From: Pseudomonadota bacterium
Lineage (GTDB): Bacteria; Pseudomonadota; Gammaproteobacteria; Steroidobacterales; Steroidobacteraceae
Reading direction: 5' to 3'
DNA length: 64,000 nt
Assembly (NCBI GenBank): GCA_025356075.1
Contig: JANXUT010000060.1
Coordinates: 116,322 to 180,321, forward strand
Under the pieces are notes generated by a model. The model was not told where the DNA came from. It saw only the letters and a program-made list of their open reading frames with translations, and made no database searches. The position numbers and the translations under genes are program-made. Below are positions 35,340 through 43,637 of the stretch, one piece after another. The first letter of the stretch is position 1, and the number at the start of each line of letters is the position of its first letter.

Positions 35340-37363
35340 ATTCCCGGGTCCACCTCCCCCACCGGCTCGCGCGTGGCCTCGGCGGGCTCGGCGGACTCGC
35401 GTGGCTTAGCCTCGCCCAGGCGCAGGCGCCTGCCGTGCCGACGCCGCCGGCGGAGCCCGCCTACCAGGATCAGTACATCCGCGGCGGCACGCTCGCGCCC
35501 GACATCTCCTCCGGGGACGGGGACGGCAGCGAGGGCGGCGCTGGCCTCGCCCGCTCGTTGCAACTCGATGGGATCGTGAGCGTGCTGGGCTCCAAGAGCG
35601 GCGGCATCAGCAACAACGTCGTCGAGGAAGGCATCGTCGCGAAGTCGCAGTGGGAGACGGCGCGCTACGGGGCGTTCTCGCTCGATGCGGCGCTCAGGGC
35701 CGGCGCCACGGGCGCCAACTACACCGAGCAGGGCCAGGGCGGCGTCGTGACGCTCAGGCAACGCGCAATGCCCTTCGATGGCGGCTGGACGGCCGACAAC
35801 GCGCTCGGCGACCTTAACTCCCCCGATATCGCGCTCGCCCGCCTGCAGCCGCGTTTTTACCTGCCGACCGGGCCCATGCAGGGACTTTCGACCGAGTGGC
35901 GGGGACCCTCGGGCCTTCAGCTCGTCGCCGGTGCCGGCGAGCCCGGCCTCTACGACGGCATCGTGATCCCGAACTTCCGCACGCTCGGCGGCTCGACGGC
36001 GACGGCCGGCGCCGAGTTCGCGCCGGCCGAGCACTGGACGGTCGGCGGGCAGTTCATCGAGGCGCGCGACGTCAACATCGTGGTGGGACCTGCCATCAAC
36101 GGCGACTCCAGGCTCTCGACCTCGACCGGGCTCGTGACGGCGGCGTGGCAGGACAAGAGCGCGCGCCTGCAGTTCAACCTGCTCGACGGCGGCATCAGCG
36201 GCACCGGCAACGGCCTCGGCAGCTGGGTCGACGGCGCGTACGCGCAGGGCCGCGTCGTGCAGAACGCGGGGGTGTTTCGGATCGATCCGAATCTCACCTG
36301 GGGCAACCAGCTCATCGCCAACGACACCGAGGGCGGCTACTACCGCTTGAACTACCAGAGCCGCCAGTGGCTCGCCGACGTCGGCATCGATGCGGTGCGC
36401 TCGGTGTCGGGCGAGGTCGGCAGCACCACGTTCCTGACGGGCGATACGCGCTACCAGATCTCCCGCGACTGGGGCGTCGGCGGCGTCGCCAACGTGAGCC
36501 GAACAAGCGGCGGCACGAGCTGGTCGGCGCAAGGGTACCTCGACCACCTCAACCGCTTCGGGTCCGGCCGCGCCCAGGCCGACATCGCCGAGACGCCCTC
36601 CGGACGCGACCTCGGCCTCCTCGTCGACCAGACCTGGTCGTCGATCCCGGCGGGCCTTCGGCTCAGCACCTCCGCCTCGCTCGATAGGATCAGCGGGGCG
36701 GCGCCCTATGGCATCGTCGCGGATACCACCGTCCTCGGGCTCTCCGCGTACGGCGGCGGCCAGCTCACGGCGCGCCTGGGCATCGAGGGCAACGTCCGCT
36801 ACGCGACCGCGATCTCCGGGCGCGCGGCGCCCGGCATCTCCGCCAACGTCTCGCTCAGCTGGCAGATCGCGCCGCACTGGCAGATGCTCGCGACCTACTA
36901 CGACAGCGAGGTCGGCGCCTGGACGCCGCTCGTCGTCGACTCGCCGCTCACGCCGCCGACCGCCACCGTCATCCCGGGCGTCACGGAGCGCGGCGTGTTC
37001 CTCACGGTCCGCTACCTCCGTGCCACCGGCTCGCACTTCGCGCCGTTGGGCGGCCCACCGGGCGCGGGGTCGGGTGAGCTCACGGGCATCGTCTACCTCG
37101 ATGCCAACAACAACGGCCGCCCGGATGCCGGTGAAGCAGGCGCACCGAACGTGACCGTGATCCTCGACGGGCGCTACTCGGTGCAGACGGATGTGAACGG
37201 GCGGTTCGACTTCCCCGTCGTCGCGAGCGGCCGCCACGTTGTCACGGTCATCGGCGACAACGTGCCGCTTCCCTGGACGCTCGTGAATGAGGGCCGCCTC
37301 GAAGTCGACGTCTCGACCCGCGGCAAGAGCGAGGTCAGCCTCGCCGCCCAGCGCCTGCGCTGA
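35336..37363 (+). CDS. Usher-like outer-membrane barrel with C-terminal SdrD-B-like domain
   Basis: 675-residue secreted protein, signal peptide ending SLAQAQA. After a Gly/Asp-rich linker (about 45-65) comes a long run of alternating beta strands (about 70-560) with GPMQGLSTEWRGPSGLQLVAG and repeated amphipathic strands, consistent with a large outer-membrane barrel. At about 583-650 there is an Ig-like domain, GELTGIVYLDANNNGRPDAGEAGAPNVTVILDG ... TDVNGRFDFP, typical of SdrD-B/Cna-B folds. Genuine ushers also have N-terminal and plug domains that I cannot find, so this is usher-like at most. Last gene of the cluster. Confidence 0.65.
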   Translation: MNSRVHLPHRLARGLGGLGGLAWLSLAQAQAPAVPTPPAEPAYQDQYIRGGTLAPDISSGDGDGSEGGAGLARSLQLDGIVSVLGSKSGGISNNVVEEGIVAKSQWETARYGAFSLDAALRAGATGANYTEQGQGGVVTLRQRAMPFDGGWTADNALGDLNSPDIALARLQPRFYLPTGPMQGLSTEWRGPSGLQLVAGAGEPGLYDGIVIPNFRTLGGSTATAGAEFAPAEHWTVGGQFIEARDVNIVVGPAINGDSRLSTSTGLVTAAWQDKSARLQFNLLDGGISGTGNGLGSWVDGAYAQGRVVQNAGVFRIDPNLTWGNQLIANDTEGGYYRLNYQSRQWLADVGIDAVRSVSGEVGSTTFLTGDTRYQISRDWGVGGVANVSRTSGGTSWSAQGYLDHLNRFGSGRAQADIAETPSGRDLGLLVDQTWSSIPAGLRLSTSASLDRISGAAPYGIVADTTVLGLSAYGGGQLTARLGIEGNVRYATAISGRAAPGISANVSLSWQIAPHWQMLATYYDSEVGAWTPLVVDSPLTPPTATVIPGVTERGVFLTVRYLRATGSHFAPLGGPPGAGSGELTGIVYLDANNNGRPDAGEAGAPNVTVILDGRYSVQTDVNGRFDFPVVASGRHVVTVIGDNVPLPWTLVNEGRLEVDVSTRGKSEVSLAAQRLR

Positions 37364-37531
37364 GCGCGGCGCGCGCAGCAGCCTCCTTGCTAAAGCACAC
37401 GAGAATAATGCGCTAAGCTACTGCTTTTTTGACTTATTATAGCGCTGTTCTCAGCGGCCCCTCGGCGGCCGCCGACGCGCGTCCGGGCGAATTCCGATGG
37501 CACCGCCGCGCTGCAAAAAGTTGCAAGCTCG

Positions 37532-37559
37532 TATAATCGCCGCCCCACCGGTGCACCGG
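37532..37559 (+). promoter_or_regulatory. pckG -10 and adjacent palindrome
   Basis: TATAAT (37532-37537) is a consensus -10 about 38 nt before the pckG ATG; no good -35 sits 17 bp upstream, which suggests an activator. Just downstream, CCGGTG-CACCGG (37548-37559) is a perfect 12-bp palindrome overlapping the expected start of the message, a plausible operator. Confidence 0.45.
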
Positions 37560-37575
37560 CGCGACGAGAACCTGA

Positions 37576-39345
37576 ATGGCCACCCAGCCTGTGATGCCGG
37601 CTGCACCCCACCGCCCGGCCGCTCTGGAGGCCTGGGTCAACGAAGTCCGGGCGCTCACGAGCCCCGCCCGTGTCCACTGGTGCACCGGCAGCGAGGAGGA
37701 AGCAGCGGCGCTGACGCGCGAGCTCGCCGCCCGGGGGGAACTCCTGCCGCTCAACCCGGCGACGTTCCCAGGTAGCTACCTCTACCGCTCCTCCCCGAAC
37801 GACGTGGCCCGCGTCGAGCACGTGACCTTCGTCTGCACGAGGAGCGAGCGCGACGCCGGCCCCAACAACCACTGGATGGCACCGGAGCTCGCGCGGCGGA
37901 AGATGGACGACCTCTTCCGCGGCGCGATGCGCGGCCGCACGCTCTACGTCGTGCCCTACTGCATGGGCCCGATCGATTCGCCCTACGCGCGCTGCGGTGT
38001 GGAAATCACCGACAGCGCCTACGTCGTCCTCAACATGCGCATCATGACGCGCATGGGCGATGCGGCGCTCGCGCGCATCGCCCGCGACGGGGGCTTCGTG
38101 CGCGGACTGCACTCGACCGGCGAGCTCGACCCCGAGCGGCGCTTCATCATGCATTTCCCGGAGGAGCTCGCGATCATGAGCTTCGGCTCGGGCTACGGCG
38201 GCAACGCGCTGCTTGGCAAGAAGTGCCACGCGCTTCGGATCGCGAGCTGGCAGGCGCGCCAGGAAGGCTGGCTCGCCGAGCACATGCTGCTGGTCGCCCT
38301 CGATAGCCCCACGGGCGAGACGCATTACGTCGCCGCAGCCTTTCCCTCGGCGTGCGGCAAGACGAACCTCGCCATGCTGATCCCGCCCGCGGCGCTCCCC
38401 GGCTGGAAGGTGCGCACGATCGGCGATGACATCGCCTGGCTGCATCCGGGACCCGATGGCCGCCTCTACGCGATCAACCCCGAATCCGGCTACTTCGGCG
38501 TGGCTCCCGGCACGAGCCCGACGAGCAACAAGAACGCCTACGACATGATCCGGCACGACACGATCTTCACGAACGTCGCGCTCAACGCGAGGAACGAGCC
38601 CTGGTGGGACGGCGCGACCGGCGGCCCGCCCGTGACCGACTGGCAGGGCCGCCCCTTCGATCCCGCCAACGGGCCGGCGGCGCACCCTAACGCCCGCTTC
38701 ACGGTGTCGGCGCGGCAGAACCCGAGCTACGCGCGCGAGGCGGATGCCCCAGCAGGCGTACCGATCTCGGCCATCATTTTTGGCGGTCGGCGCCGTTCGC
38801 TCGCCCCGCTCGTCTACGAGGCGCGCGACTGGAGCCACGGCGTGCTGGTCGGCGCCGGCGTCGCCTCGGAAACGACCGCCGCCGCGACCGGCAAGGTCGG
38901 CGTCTTGCGGCGCGACCCGATGGCGATGAAGCCCTTCGCCGGCTACAACTTCGGCGACTACTGGCACCACTGGCTCACTGTCGGTGCGCGCCTGACCCGG
39001 CCGCCGCGGATATTCCACGTCAACTGGTTCCGCCAGGATGCCGGTGGCCACTTCCTCTGGCCGGGGTTCGGCGAGAACCTGCGCGTGCTCGAGTGGGTGC
39101 TCGGCCGGGTCGATGGCACGCTCGGCGCGCGCGACACGCCGATCGGCTTCATGCCGGCGGCAGAGGACCTTGACCTCAGCGGGCTCACCCTCGACCCGAA
39201 GGCGCTCGCCGAGCTCCTCTCGGTCGACCCGGCCGCGTGGCGCGAGGAGTACACGAGCCTCGCGCGCGACTTCGAGCAGTACGGCGACCGGCTGCCCGAG
39301 GGACTGAAGGCCGAACTCGAGGCGGTACTCGCGCGGCTCGCCTGA
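37576..39345 (+). CDS. pckG: Phosphoenolpyruvate carboxykinase (GTP)
   Basis: Gluconeogenic enzyme that makes phosphoenolpyruvate from oxaloacetate and GTP. At 589 residues it matches the GTP-dependent family, not the ATP-dependent one. Landmarks: EHVTFVCTRSERDAGPNNHW, RTLYVVPYCMGP, P-loop AAFPSACGKTNLAML (F256-N264), the metal/active-site region GDDIAWL, and the nucleotide-binding FGGRRRSLAPLVYEARDW and FHVNWFRQD. It is a single gene between the barrel protein and the convergent cyclase gene. Confidence 0.96.
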   Translation: MATQPVMPAAPHRPAALEAWVNEVRALTSPARVHWCTGSEEEAAALTRELAARGELLPLNPATFPGSYLYRSSPNDVARVEHVTFVCTRSERDAGPNNHWMAPELARRKMDDLFRGAMRGRTLYVVPYCMGPIDSPYARCGVEITDSAYVVLNMRIMTRMGDAALARIARDGGFVRGLHSTGELDPERRFIMHFPEELAIMSFGSGYGGNALLGKKCHALRIASWQARQEGWLAEHMLLVALDSPTGETHYVAAAFPSACGKTNLAMLIPPAALPGWKVRTIGDDIAWLHPGPDGRLYAINPESGYFGVAPGTSPTSNKNAYDMIRHDTIFTNVALNARNEPWWDGATGGPPVTDWQGRPFDPANGPAAHPNARFTVSARQNPSYAREADAPAGVPISAIIFGGRRRSLAPLVYEARDWSHGVLVGAGVASETTAAATGKVGVLRRDPMAMKPFAGYNFGDYWHHWLTVGARLTRPPRIFHVNWFRQDAGGHFLWPGFGENLRVLEWVLGRVDGTLGARDTPIGFMPAAEDLDLSGLTLDPKALAELLSVDPAAWREEYTSLARDFEQYGDRLPEGLKAELEAVLARLA

Positions 39346-39363
39346 GCGCGCGCCGCGGGCGGG

Positions 39364-40266
39364 CTATTCCTCGGCGACGAACTTGATCGTCTGCGAGGAA
39401 TCCCGCTCCGGCGCCTTGCCGAGGCCGATGAAGCCCTCGCCGGTGATCGGCATCGCATCCCGCCTGATGAACTGCTCATCGCCGCTCGCCGAGTGCACGA
39501 ACGTGCCGTTGGTGCTCTGGTCGATCAGCATGAAGCGCTGCTTGTTCGCCTCGATCCTGGCGTGCAGGCGCGAGATAAGGTTGCCCTTGATGATGATGTC
39601 GTTGTCATCGGCGCGGCCGATGGTGACTAGATTACGGCTGTCGTCGAGCACGATCTCATCGCCCTGGAACCTAAGCCTGAGGCGCCGTGGCCTCACCTGC
39701 TCGCGGTTCGCGAGCGCGATCGCCGGCAGCATGCTGGTCACGTCCTCGGTCTGCCACAGCACCTCGTAGAGCGCGACCTCGTGGCTGCGGCCCTTCAGGG
39801 TCGCGACGTCGATCTGCCGGACCGCCGCGCGCCAGTCCGGGGAAAGCTTCTCGACCATGGTGATGGTCGTCATGACCTGCCCCGCCTTCGCCTGGCTCGT
39901 CATGCGATTCGCGGTGTGGACCGCGGCCCCGAACACGTCGCGGTTCTCGAGGACCACCGGGCCGAAGTGGCAGCCGATCCTAATCGCCACGTGCGCGAGG
40001 TCGTTCTGCAGGCCCGCGTGCTGGGAGATCGCCCGCTGCATCTGGTTGGCGGCGTTCACCGCCTGGTCGGCGGTCGGGAACGTCGACATGACCTCATCGC
40101 CCATCGTCTTGATGACGGTGCCGCCGTGCTGCTCGGTCGCGCCCTTCATCGCCTCGATGCAGATGCCGACCATCTCCCTGGCCTTGGCGTCGCCGAGCTT
40201 TTCGTAGAGCATCGTGCTGCCGACGACGTCGGCGAAGAGGATTGCGAGCTCAATGTCCTTATTCAT
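39364..40266 (-). CDS. Class III adenylate/guanylate cyclase with FHA domain
   Basis: 300-residue soluble protein. The N-terminal cyclase domain (about 1-170) has the first metal Asp in LFADVVGST, VIKTMGDEVMSTF with the second Asp and the purine-selecting Lys, and VHTANRMTSQ. The C-terminal FHA domain (about 205-295) has TIGRADDNDIIIKGNLISRLHARIE and STNGTF, able to bind phosphothreonine. Family knowledge supports nucleotide cyclase activity under phospho-protein control; substrate (ATP or GTP) is not settled. The -10 element lies only 9 nt from the ATG. Confidence 0.88.
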   Translation of the reverse strand: MNKDIELAILFADVVGSTMLYEKLGDAKAREMVGICIEAMKGATEQHGGTVIKTMGDEVMSTFPTADQAVNAANQMQRAISQHAGLQNDLAHVAIRIGCHFGPVVLENRDVFGAAVHTANRMTSQAKAGQVMTTITMVEKLSPDWRAAVRQIDVATLKGRSHEVALYEVLWQTEDVTSMLPAIALANREQVRPRRLRLRFQGDEIVLDDSRNLVTIGRADDNDIIIKGNLISRLHARIEANKQRFMLIDQSTNGTFVHSASGDEQFIRRDAMPITGEGFIGLGKAPERDSSQTIKFVAEE

Positions 40267-40275
40267 GCCAGCGGG

Positions 40276-40281
40276 ATTATA
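40276..40281 (-). promoter_or_regulatory. -10 element giving a near-leaderless cyclase mRNA
   Basis: Reading leftward, TATAAT (40281-40276) ends 9 nt before the ATG at 40266, and no Shine-Dalgarno sequence lies between. If used, the transcript would have a leader of about 0-4 nt. A second, more distant promoter cannot be excluded. Confidence 0.45.
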
Positions 40282-40342
40282 TACGACTTGTCATAACGAC
40301 CCGAGTCGCGAAATCAGCGGGTAGGGCCGTGTAGGACACGTT

Positions 40343-41389
40343 TCAGGCGCCCGCCGGCTCCGCGCCGAGACCGTCGGCCGCGCGGCACGCCTGCTCGACG
40401 ACGCTGAAGTCCGCCCCGTCGCGACGGCCAAGCTCGCTCAGCGTCCGCCGCCATGCCCGGGCACCCGGCCGGCCGGCGTAGAGCCCGAGCATGTGGCGCG
40501 TGATCGAATGGAGCCGGGTGCCGCGCGCAAGCTCCCGCTCGAAATACGGCCGCATGCGCTCCACCACGAGCCGCGGTTCCGGGATCGGCCCGTCCGCGGG
40601 CCAGGCGCGCCGGTCCAGCGCCGCGAACGCGTACGGGTTGTGGTACGCCTCGCGCCCCACCATGACCCCGTCGACGCGCGCCCAGTGGGGCTCGGCTCCC
40701 GCGAGCGCGCGGATGCCACCGTTGATGACTATCGTCAGCGCCGGCCGGGCTTCCTTCAGCCGCCACACGGTCGGGTAGTGGAGCGGCGGGATCTCGCGGT
40801 TCTGGCGCGGGCTCAGGCCCGCGAGGATGGCCTTGCGGGCATGTACGATAAATGTGCCGCAGCCTGCCGCCGCCACCGTGTCGACGAACTCCTCCAGGAA
40901 CTCGTAGCTGTCCAGATCGTCGATGCCGATGCGGCACTTCACGGTGACGGGAATCGCGACCGCGGAGCGCATCGCGGCGACGCACTCGGCCACGAGCGCG
41001 GGACGCGCCATGAGGCAGGCGCCGAAGCTCGCGTTCTGCACCCGGTCGCTCGGGCAACCGACATTGAGGTTCACCTCGTCGTAGCCCCACTCCTCGCCGA
41101 TGCGCGCGGACTGCGCAAGCTGCGCAGGGTCGCTGCCGCCCAGCTGCAGCGCGACCGGGTGCTCGCTGGCGTCGAAGTCGAGGAGCCGGGGCCGGTCGCC
41201 CTTCAGGATCGCCTGCGCGACGATCATCTCGGTGTAGAGGAGCGCGCGGGGCGCCAGCAGGCGCAGGAAGTGCCGGAAGTGACGGTCGGACCAGTCCATC
41301 ATCGGCGCGACGCAGAGGCGGTGGCGCGCCGGAGATTCGGGGCCGTCCGCGGTCGGCGAAGCGTCTACCGTTGGGGTCCCGCCGGGCAC
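40343..41389 (-). CDS. dusA: tRNA-dihydrouridine(20/20a) synthase
   Basis: FMN-dependent enzyme that reduces uridines 20 and 20a in the tRNA D-loop. The 348 residues include RLCVAPMMDWSDRHFRHFLR, NLNVGCPSDRVQNASFGACLM with the catalytic Cys, VKCRIGIDD, IVHARKAILAGLSPRQNREIPPL and INGGIRAL / DGVMVGREAYHNPY, the DusA-specific pattern. Proposed start is GTG 41389, 5 nt after the upstream dioxygenase stop; no better start exists between it and the conserved core. It ends a minus-strand run that begins at 45639. Confidence 0.92.
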   Translation of the reverse strand: MPGGTPTVDASPTADGPESPARHRLCVAPMMDWSDRHFRHFLRLLAPRALLYTEMIVAQAILKGDRPRLLDFDASEHPVALQLGGSDPAQLAQSARIGEEWGYDEVNLNVGCPSDRVQNASFGACLMARPALVAECVAAMRSAVAIPVTVKCRIGIDDLDSYEFLEEFVDTVAAAGCGTFIVHARKAILAGLSPRQNREIPPLHYPTVWRLKEARPALTIVINGGIRALAGAEPHWARVDGVMVGREAYHNPYAFAALDRRAWPADGPIPEPRLVVERMRPYFERELARGTRLHSITRHMLGLYAGRPGARAWRRTLSELGRRDGADFSVVEQACRAADGLGAEPAGA

Positions 41390-41394
41390 GCGGA

Positions 41395-42306
41395 CTAGTA
41401 GCTCGCCCGTGCGCCCGACGCGCGTACCGCACCCGCGAAGGCATCGATGCGATCGGAGGTCGTGACCCGCTGCAGATCGCGAGGCCAGCGCAGGTCGTCG
41501 AAGTCCCGGCCCCGATGCATCGTGCAGCGGTTGTCCCACAGGAGGAGATCACCGACCCGCCAGCGGTGTGCATAGACGAACTGCGGCTGGGTGGCGTGCG
41601 CGAGCAGCGCATCGAGCAGCGCACTCGCCTCTTCCGCCTGCACGCCTTCGATCCGCCCGACGTGCGAGGCGATGTAGAGCGTCGCGCGGCTCGACTCCGG
41701 GATCGTGCGCACGAGCGGGCGCAGCACCGGCGTGAACGCCGCGCGCTCGGCGTCGGTGAACTCCGCCATGCCGAGCCGGCGCCGGGAGTTCAGGATCGAG
41801 TGCTCCGCCACCAGCGAGCCGATGCGCCGCTTCGTTTCGGGCGCGAGCGCATCGTAGGCCGCGCGCAGGTCCGCGAATTCCGTATTGCCGCCGACCGGGG
41901 CGATCGAACGCGCGTAGAGGAGCGAGGCGTAGCCGCTCGGCTGCTTGAACGAGCTGTCGGTGTGCCACAGCCGGTTGGCGAGCATCTGAAACGAGCGCAT
42001 GCGATCGCCCGCATTCCAGAGCTTGCCGGTGGTGTCGATGTTGGCGATATCGGCGATTCCCGCCAGGACGCGCGTGTTCTCCCGCTTGAGCGCCGCATCC
42101 ACCGTCGGCTCGATCGGCCCGAAATTCCACGCGAACGCGAGGTGCTGCACGGCGCTCAAATCCTGCGCCGGGAATACCAGCACCGCGTAGGTCGCGAACG
42201 CCGCACGGATTGCCGCCAGGTCCCCGGCCGCGAGCTCGTTGCGCAGGTCGACGTCGCCCACCTCGGCGACGAAACTAGATGTGACAGCATGCAGGCTGAG
42301 CGTCAT
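41395..42306 (-). CDS. TfdA-like 2-oxoglutarate-dependent dioxygenase
   Basis: Non-haem Fe(II)/2-oxoglutarate dioxygenase of the TauD/TfdA family, 303 residues. The facial triad is H115-x-D117 (LWHTDSSF) and H264 (CTMHRGR), with R276 and R280 downstream for 2-oxoglutarate. The H115-H264 distance (149) equals that in 2,4-D dioxygenase TfdA (H113-H262), and segments such as GGNTEFADLRAAYDAL, FVYAHRWRVGDLLLWDNR and HATQPQFVYAHRW match the TfdA branch more than taurine dioxygenase. Substrate unknown; phenoxyacids or other aryl/alkyl ethers or sulfates are possible. ATG 42306 was preferred to an upstream TTG. A carrier gene lies 93 nt upstream. Confidence 0.85.
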   Translation of the reverse strand: MTLSLHAVTSSFVAEVGDVDLRNELAAGDLAAIRAAFATYAVLVFPAQDLSAVQHLAFAWNFGPIEPTVDAALKRENTRVLAGIADIANIDTTGKLWNAGDRMRSFQMLANRLWHTDSSFKQPSGYASLLYARSIAPVGGNTEFADLRAAYDALAPETKRRIGSLVAEHSILNSRRRLGMAEFTDAERAAFTPVLRPLVRTIPESSRATLYIASHVGRIEGVQAEEASALLDALLAHATQPQFVYAHRWRVGDLLLWDNRCTMHRGRDFDDLRWPRDLQRVTTSDRIDAFAGAVRASGARASY

Positions 42307-42399
42307 GGTCGGTCCGAATCCATTTGGCCGGGTCAACGCCAGATCGGCCTCAGGCGAGCGTAAACGAACGGCCCTTCCGCCGCCAACGCCGCGCCCGCG

Positions 42400-43611
42400 C
42401 TAGCTCCGACGTCGGTCCGGCGGCAGCGCGTTTGCGCGCGGCCAGCAAAGCCTGAGGACGCACAGGCTGCAGAGAACCACGATCGGCACGATGCCCGCGA
42501 ACACCGCCGCCGTGCTCCGGCCGCTCTCGATGAGCGCCGCCGCGAACAGGGGCCCGACGATCGAGCCCACGCGGCCAGCGCCAATCGCCGCGCCGATGCC
42601 AAGCCCCCGGGCCTGGCTGGGATAGCTTGCTTGCGCCGCGCCATAGAGCGCGACCTGCGAGGCGAGCACCGCCCCGCCCAAGAGCGCCGCGAGGCCCTGC
42701 AGGACCCGTACCGGGGGCTCACCGAGGGCGAGCCCGTGGAGGAGCAGCGGCAGTACGAGGCAGCACGTCGCAAGTGCCGCCCGCCGACCGCGCGAATCGA
42801 GCAGTACGCCCATCAGCAGCGCCGTCAACGCGCCGCCCACGTTGAATGCCATCAGCGCCGCGAGCGCCTCACCGCGCGACAGCCCTCGCCCGGTCAGCAG
42901 GAGCGGCAGCCAGTTGAGCAGGAGGTGGAGTGTCAGCACGATCAGGAAGAAGCCGATCCAGAGCACGAGCGTGCGCGAGCGCCGCGCCGGCGCCAGGAGT
43001 TCGGCGAGGAATCCGCCGAACGCCGCCTGCGACCGCGACGCGGCCGTCCTCGGCATCGCGACCGCCATCGCGCCCGCAACGAGGAGCGGCACGAGGCCGC
43101 CGAGGACGAACACGAACCGCCAGTGCGCGGGCCCGAGCGCCAGCATCACGAGGCTCGAGATCACCGAGCCCACGGGGAAGCCGATGTAGCTGACGGCGAT
43201 GCGCGTGTTGCGCGTCGCCCCTGCGCTCGACTCGGCTGCAAGCGCGATGACATTTGGCATCGCGCCGCCGAGGCCAACGCCGGTCAGCAGGCGAAGCACG
43301 GCGAGCGCCGCCATGCTGCCGCCGGCGGCGGTCAGCAGCGAGAAGACGCCAAAGCAGGCGAGCGATCCGACTAACACGACCTTGCGCCCCAAGCGGTCGG
43401 CGAGGCGCCCGCCGAGGATCGCGCCGATGAGGAGCCCGACATTGCTGGCGCTGAAGAGGATCCCGAGCCAGGCCGCCGTCGGCGCGAACTCCTGCTTCAG
43501 GCCGACCGAGGCGACGCCCGGCGTCTGCACATCGAAGCCCTCGCAGAGCGCGGCGAGCAGGCAGAAGAGAATCACGAGCGCGGAGCTAGCCGGCCGCGGC
43601 GCCTCAGCCAC
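42400..43611 (-). CDS. MFS transporter, aromatic acid:H+ symporter type
   Basis: Inner-membrane transporter of 403 residues with 12 predicted helices. LLAALCEGFDVQTPGVASVGLKQEF at the N-terminus carries the GxD-type motif of the AAHS family (PcaK, MhpT, TfdK), and GGRLADRLGRKVVLVGS is the loop 2-3 signature; LLDSRGRRAALATC is the loop 8-9 counterpart. Adjacent to a TfdA-like dioxygenase, a pairing reminiscent of tfdA-tfdK, it may import that enzyme's substrate. It is 26 nt after ybdK. Confidence 0.85.
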   Translation of the reverse strand: MAEAPRPASSALVILFCLLAALCEGFDVQTPGVASVGLKQEFAPTAAWLGILFSASNVGLLIGAILGGRLADRLGRKVVLVGSLACFGVFSLLTAAGGSMAALAVLRLLTGVGLGGAMPNVIALAAESSAGATRNTRIAVSYIGFPVGSVISSLVMLALGPAHWRFVFVLGGLVPLLVAGAMAVAMPRTAASRSQAAFGGFLAELLAPARRSRTLVLWIGFFLIVLTLHLLLNWLPLLLTGRGLSRGEALAALMAFNVGGALTALLMGVLLDSRGRRAALATCCLVLPLLLHGLALGEPPVRVLQGLAALLGGAVLASQVALYGAAQASYPSQARGLGIGAAIGAGRVGSIVGPLFAAALIESGRSTAAVFAGIVPIVVLCSLCVLRLCWPRANALPPDRRRS

Positions 43612-43637
43612 GAGCCGGCTCCGCGCTGAGGCGCCCG

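Noticed and set aside
35252..37237. Long open frame of 661 codons opposite the barrel gene
   Set aside because: GC-rich antisense shadow: Arg/Asp/Val/Glu-rich, no domain or signal, and the plus-strand gene has clear family features.
37407..37440. Terminator after the barrel gene (T-run TTTTTT in the AT-rich gap)
   Set aside because: The run of T is not preceded by a convincing stem; only 6-bp GCGCTA/TAGCGC arms with a long loop surround it.
37390..39051. Long open frame of 553 codons opposite pckG
   Set aside because: Antisense to a well-conserved enzyme; composition is typical of shadow frames.
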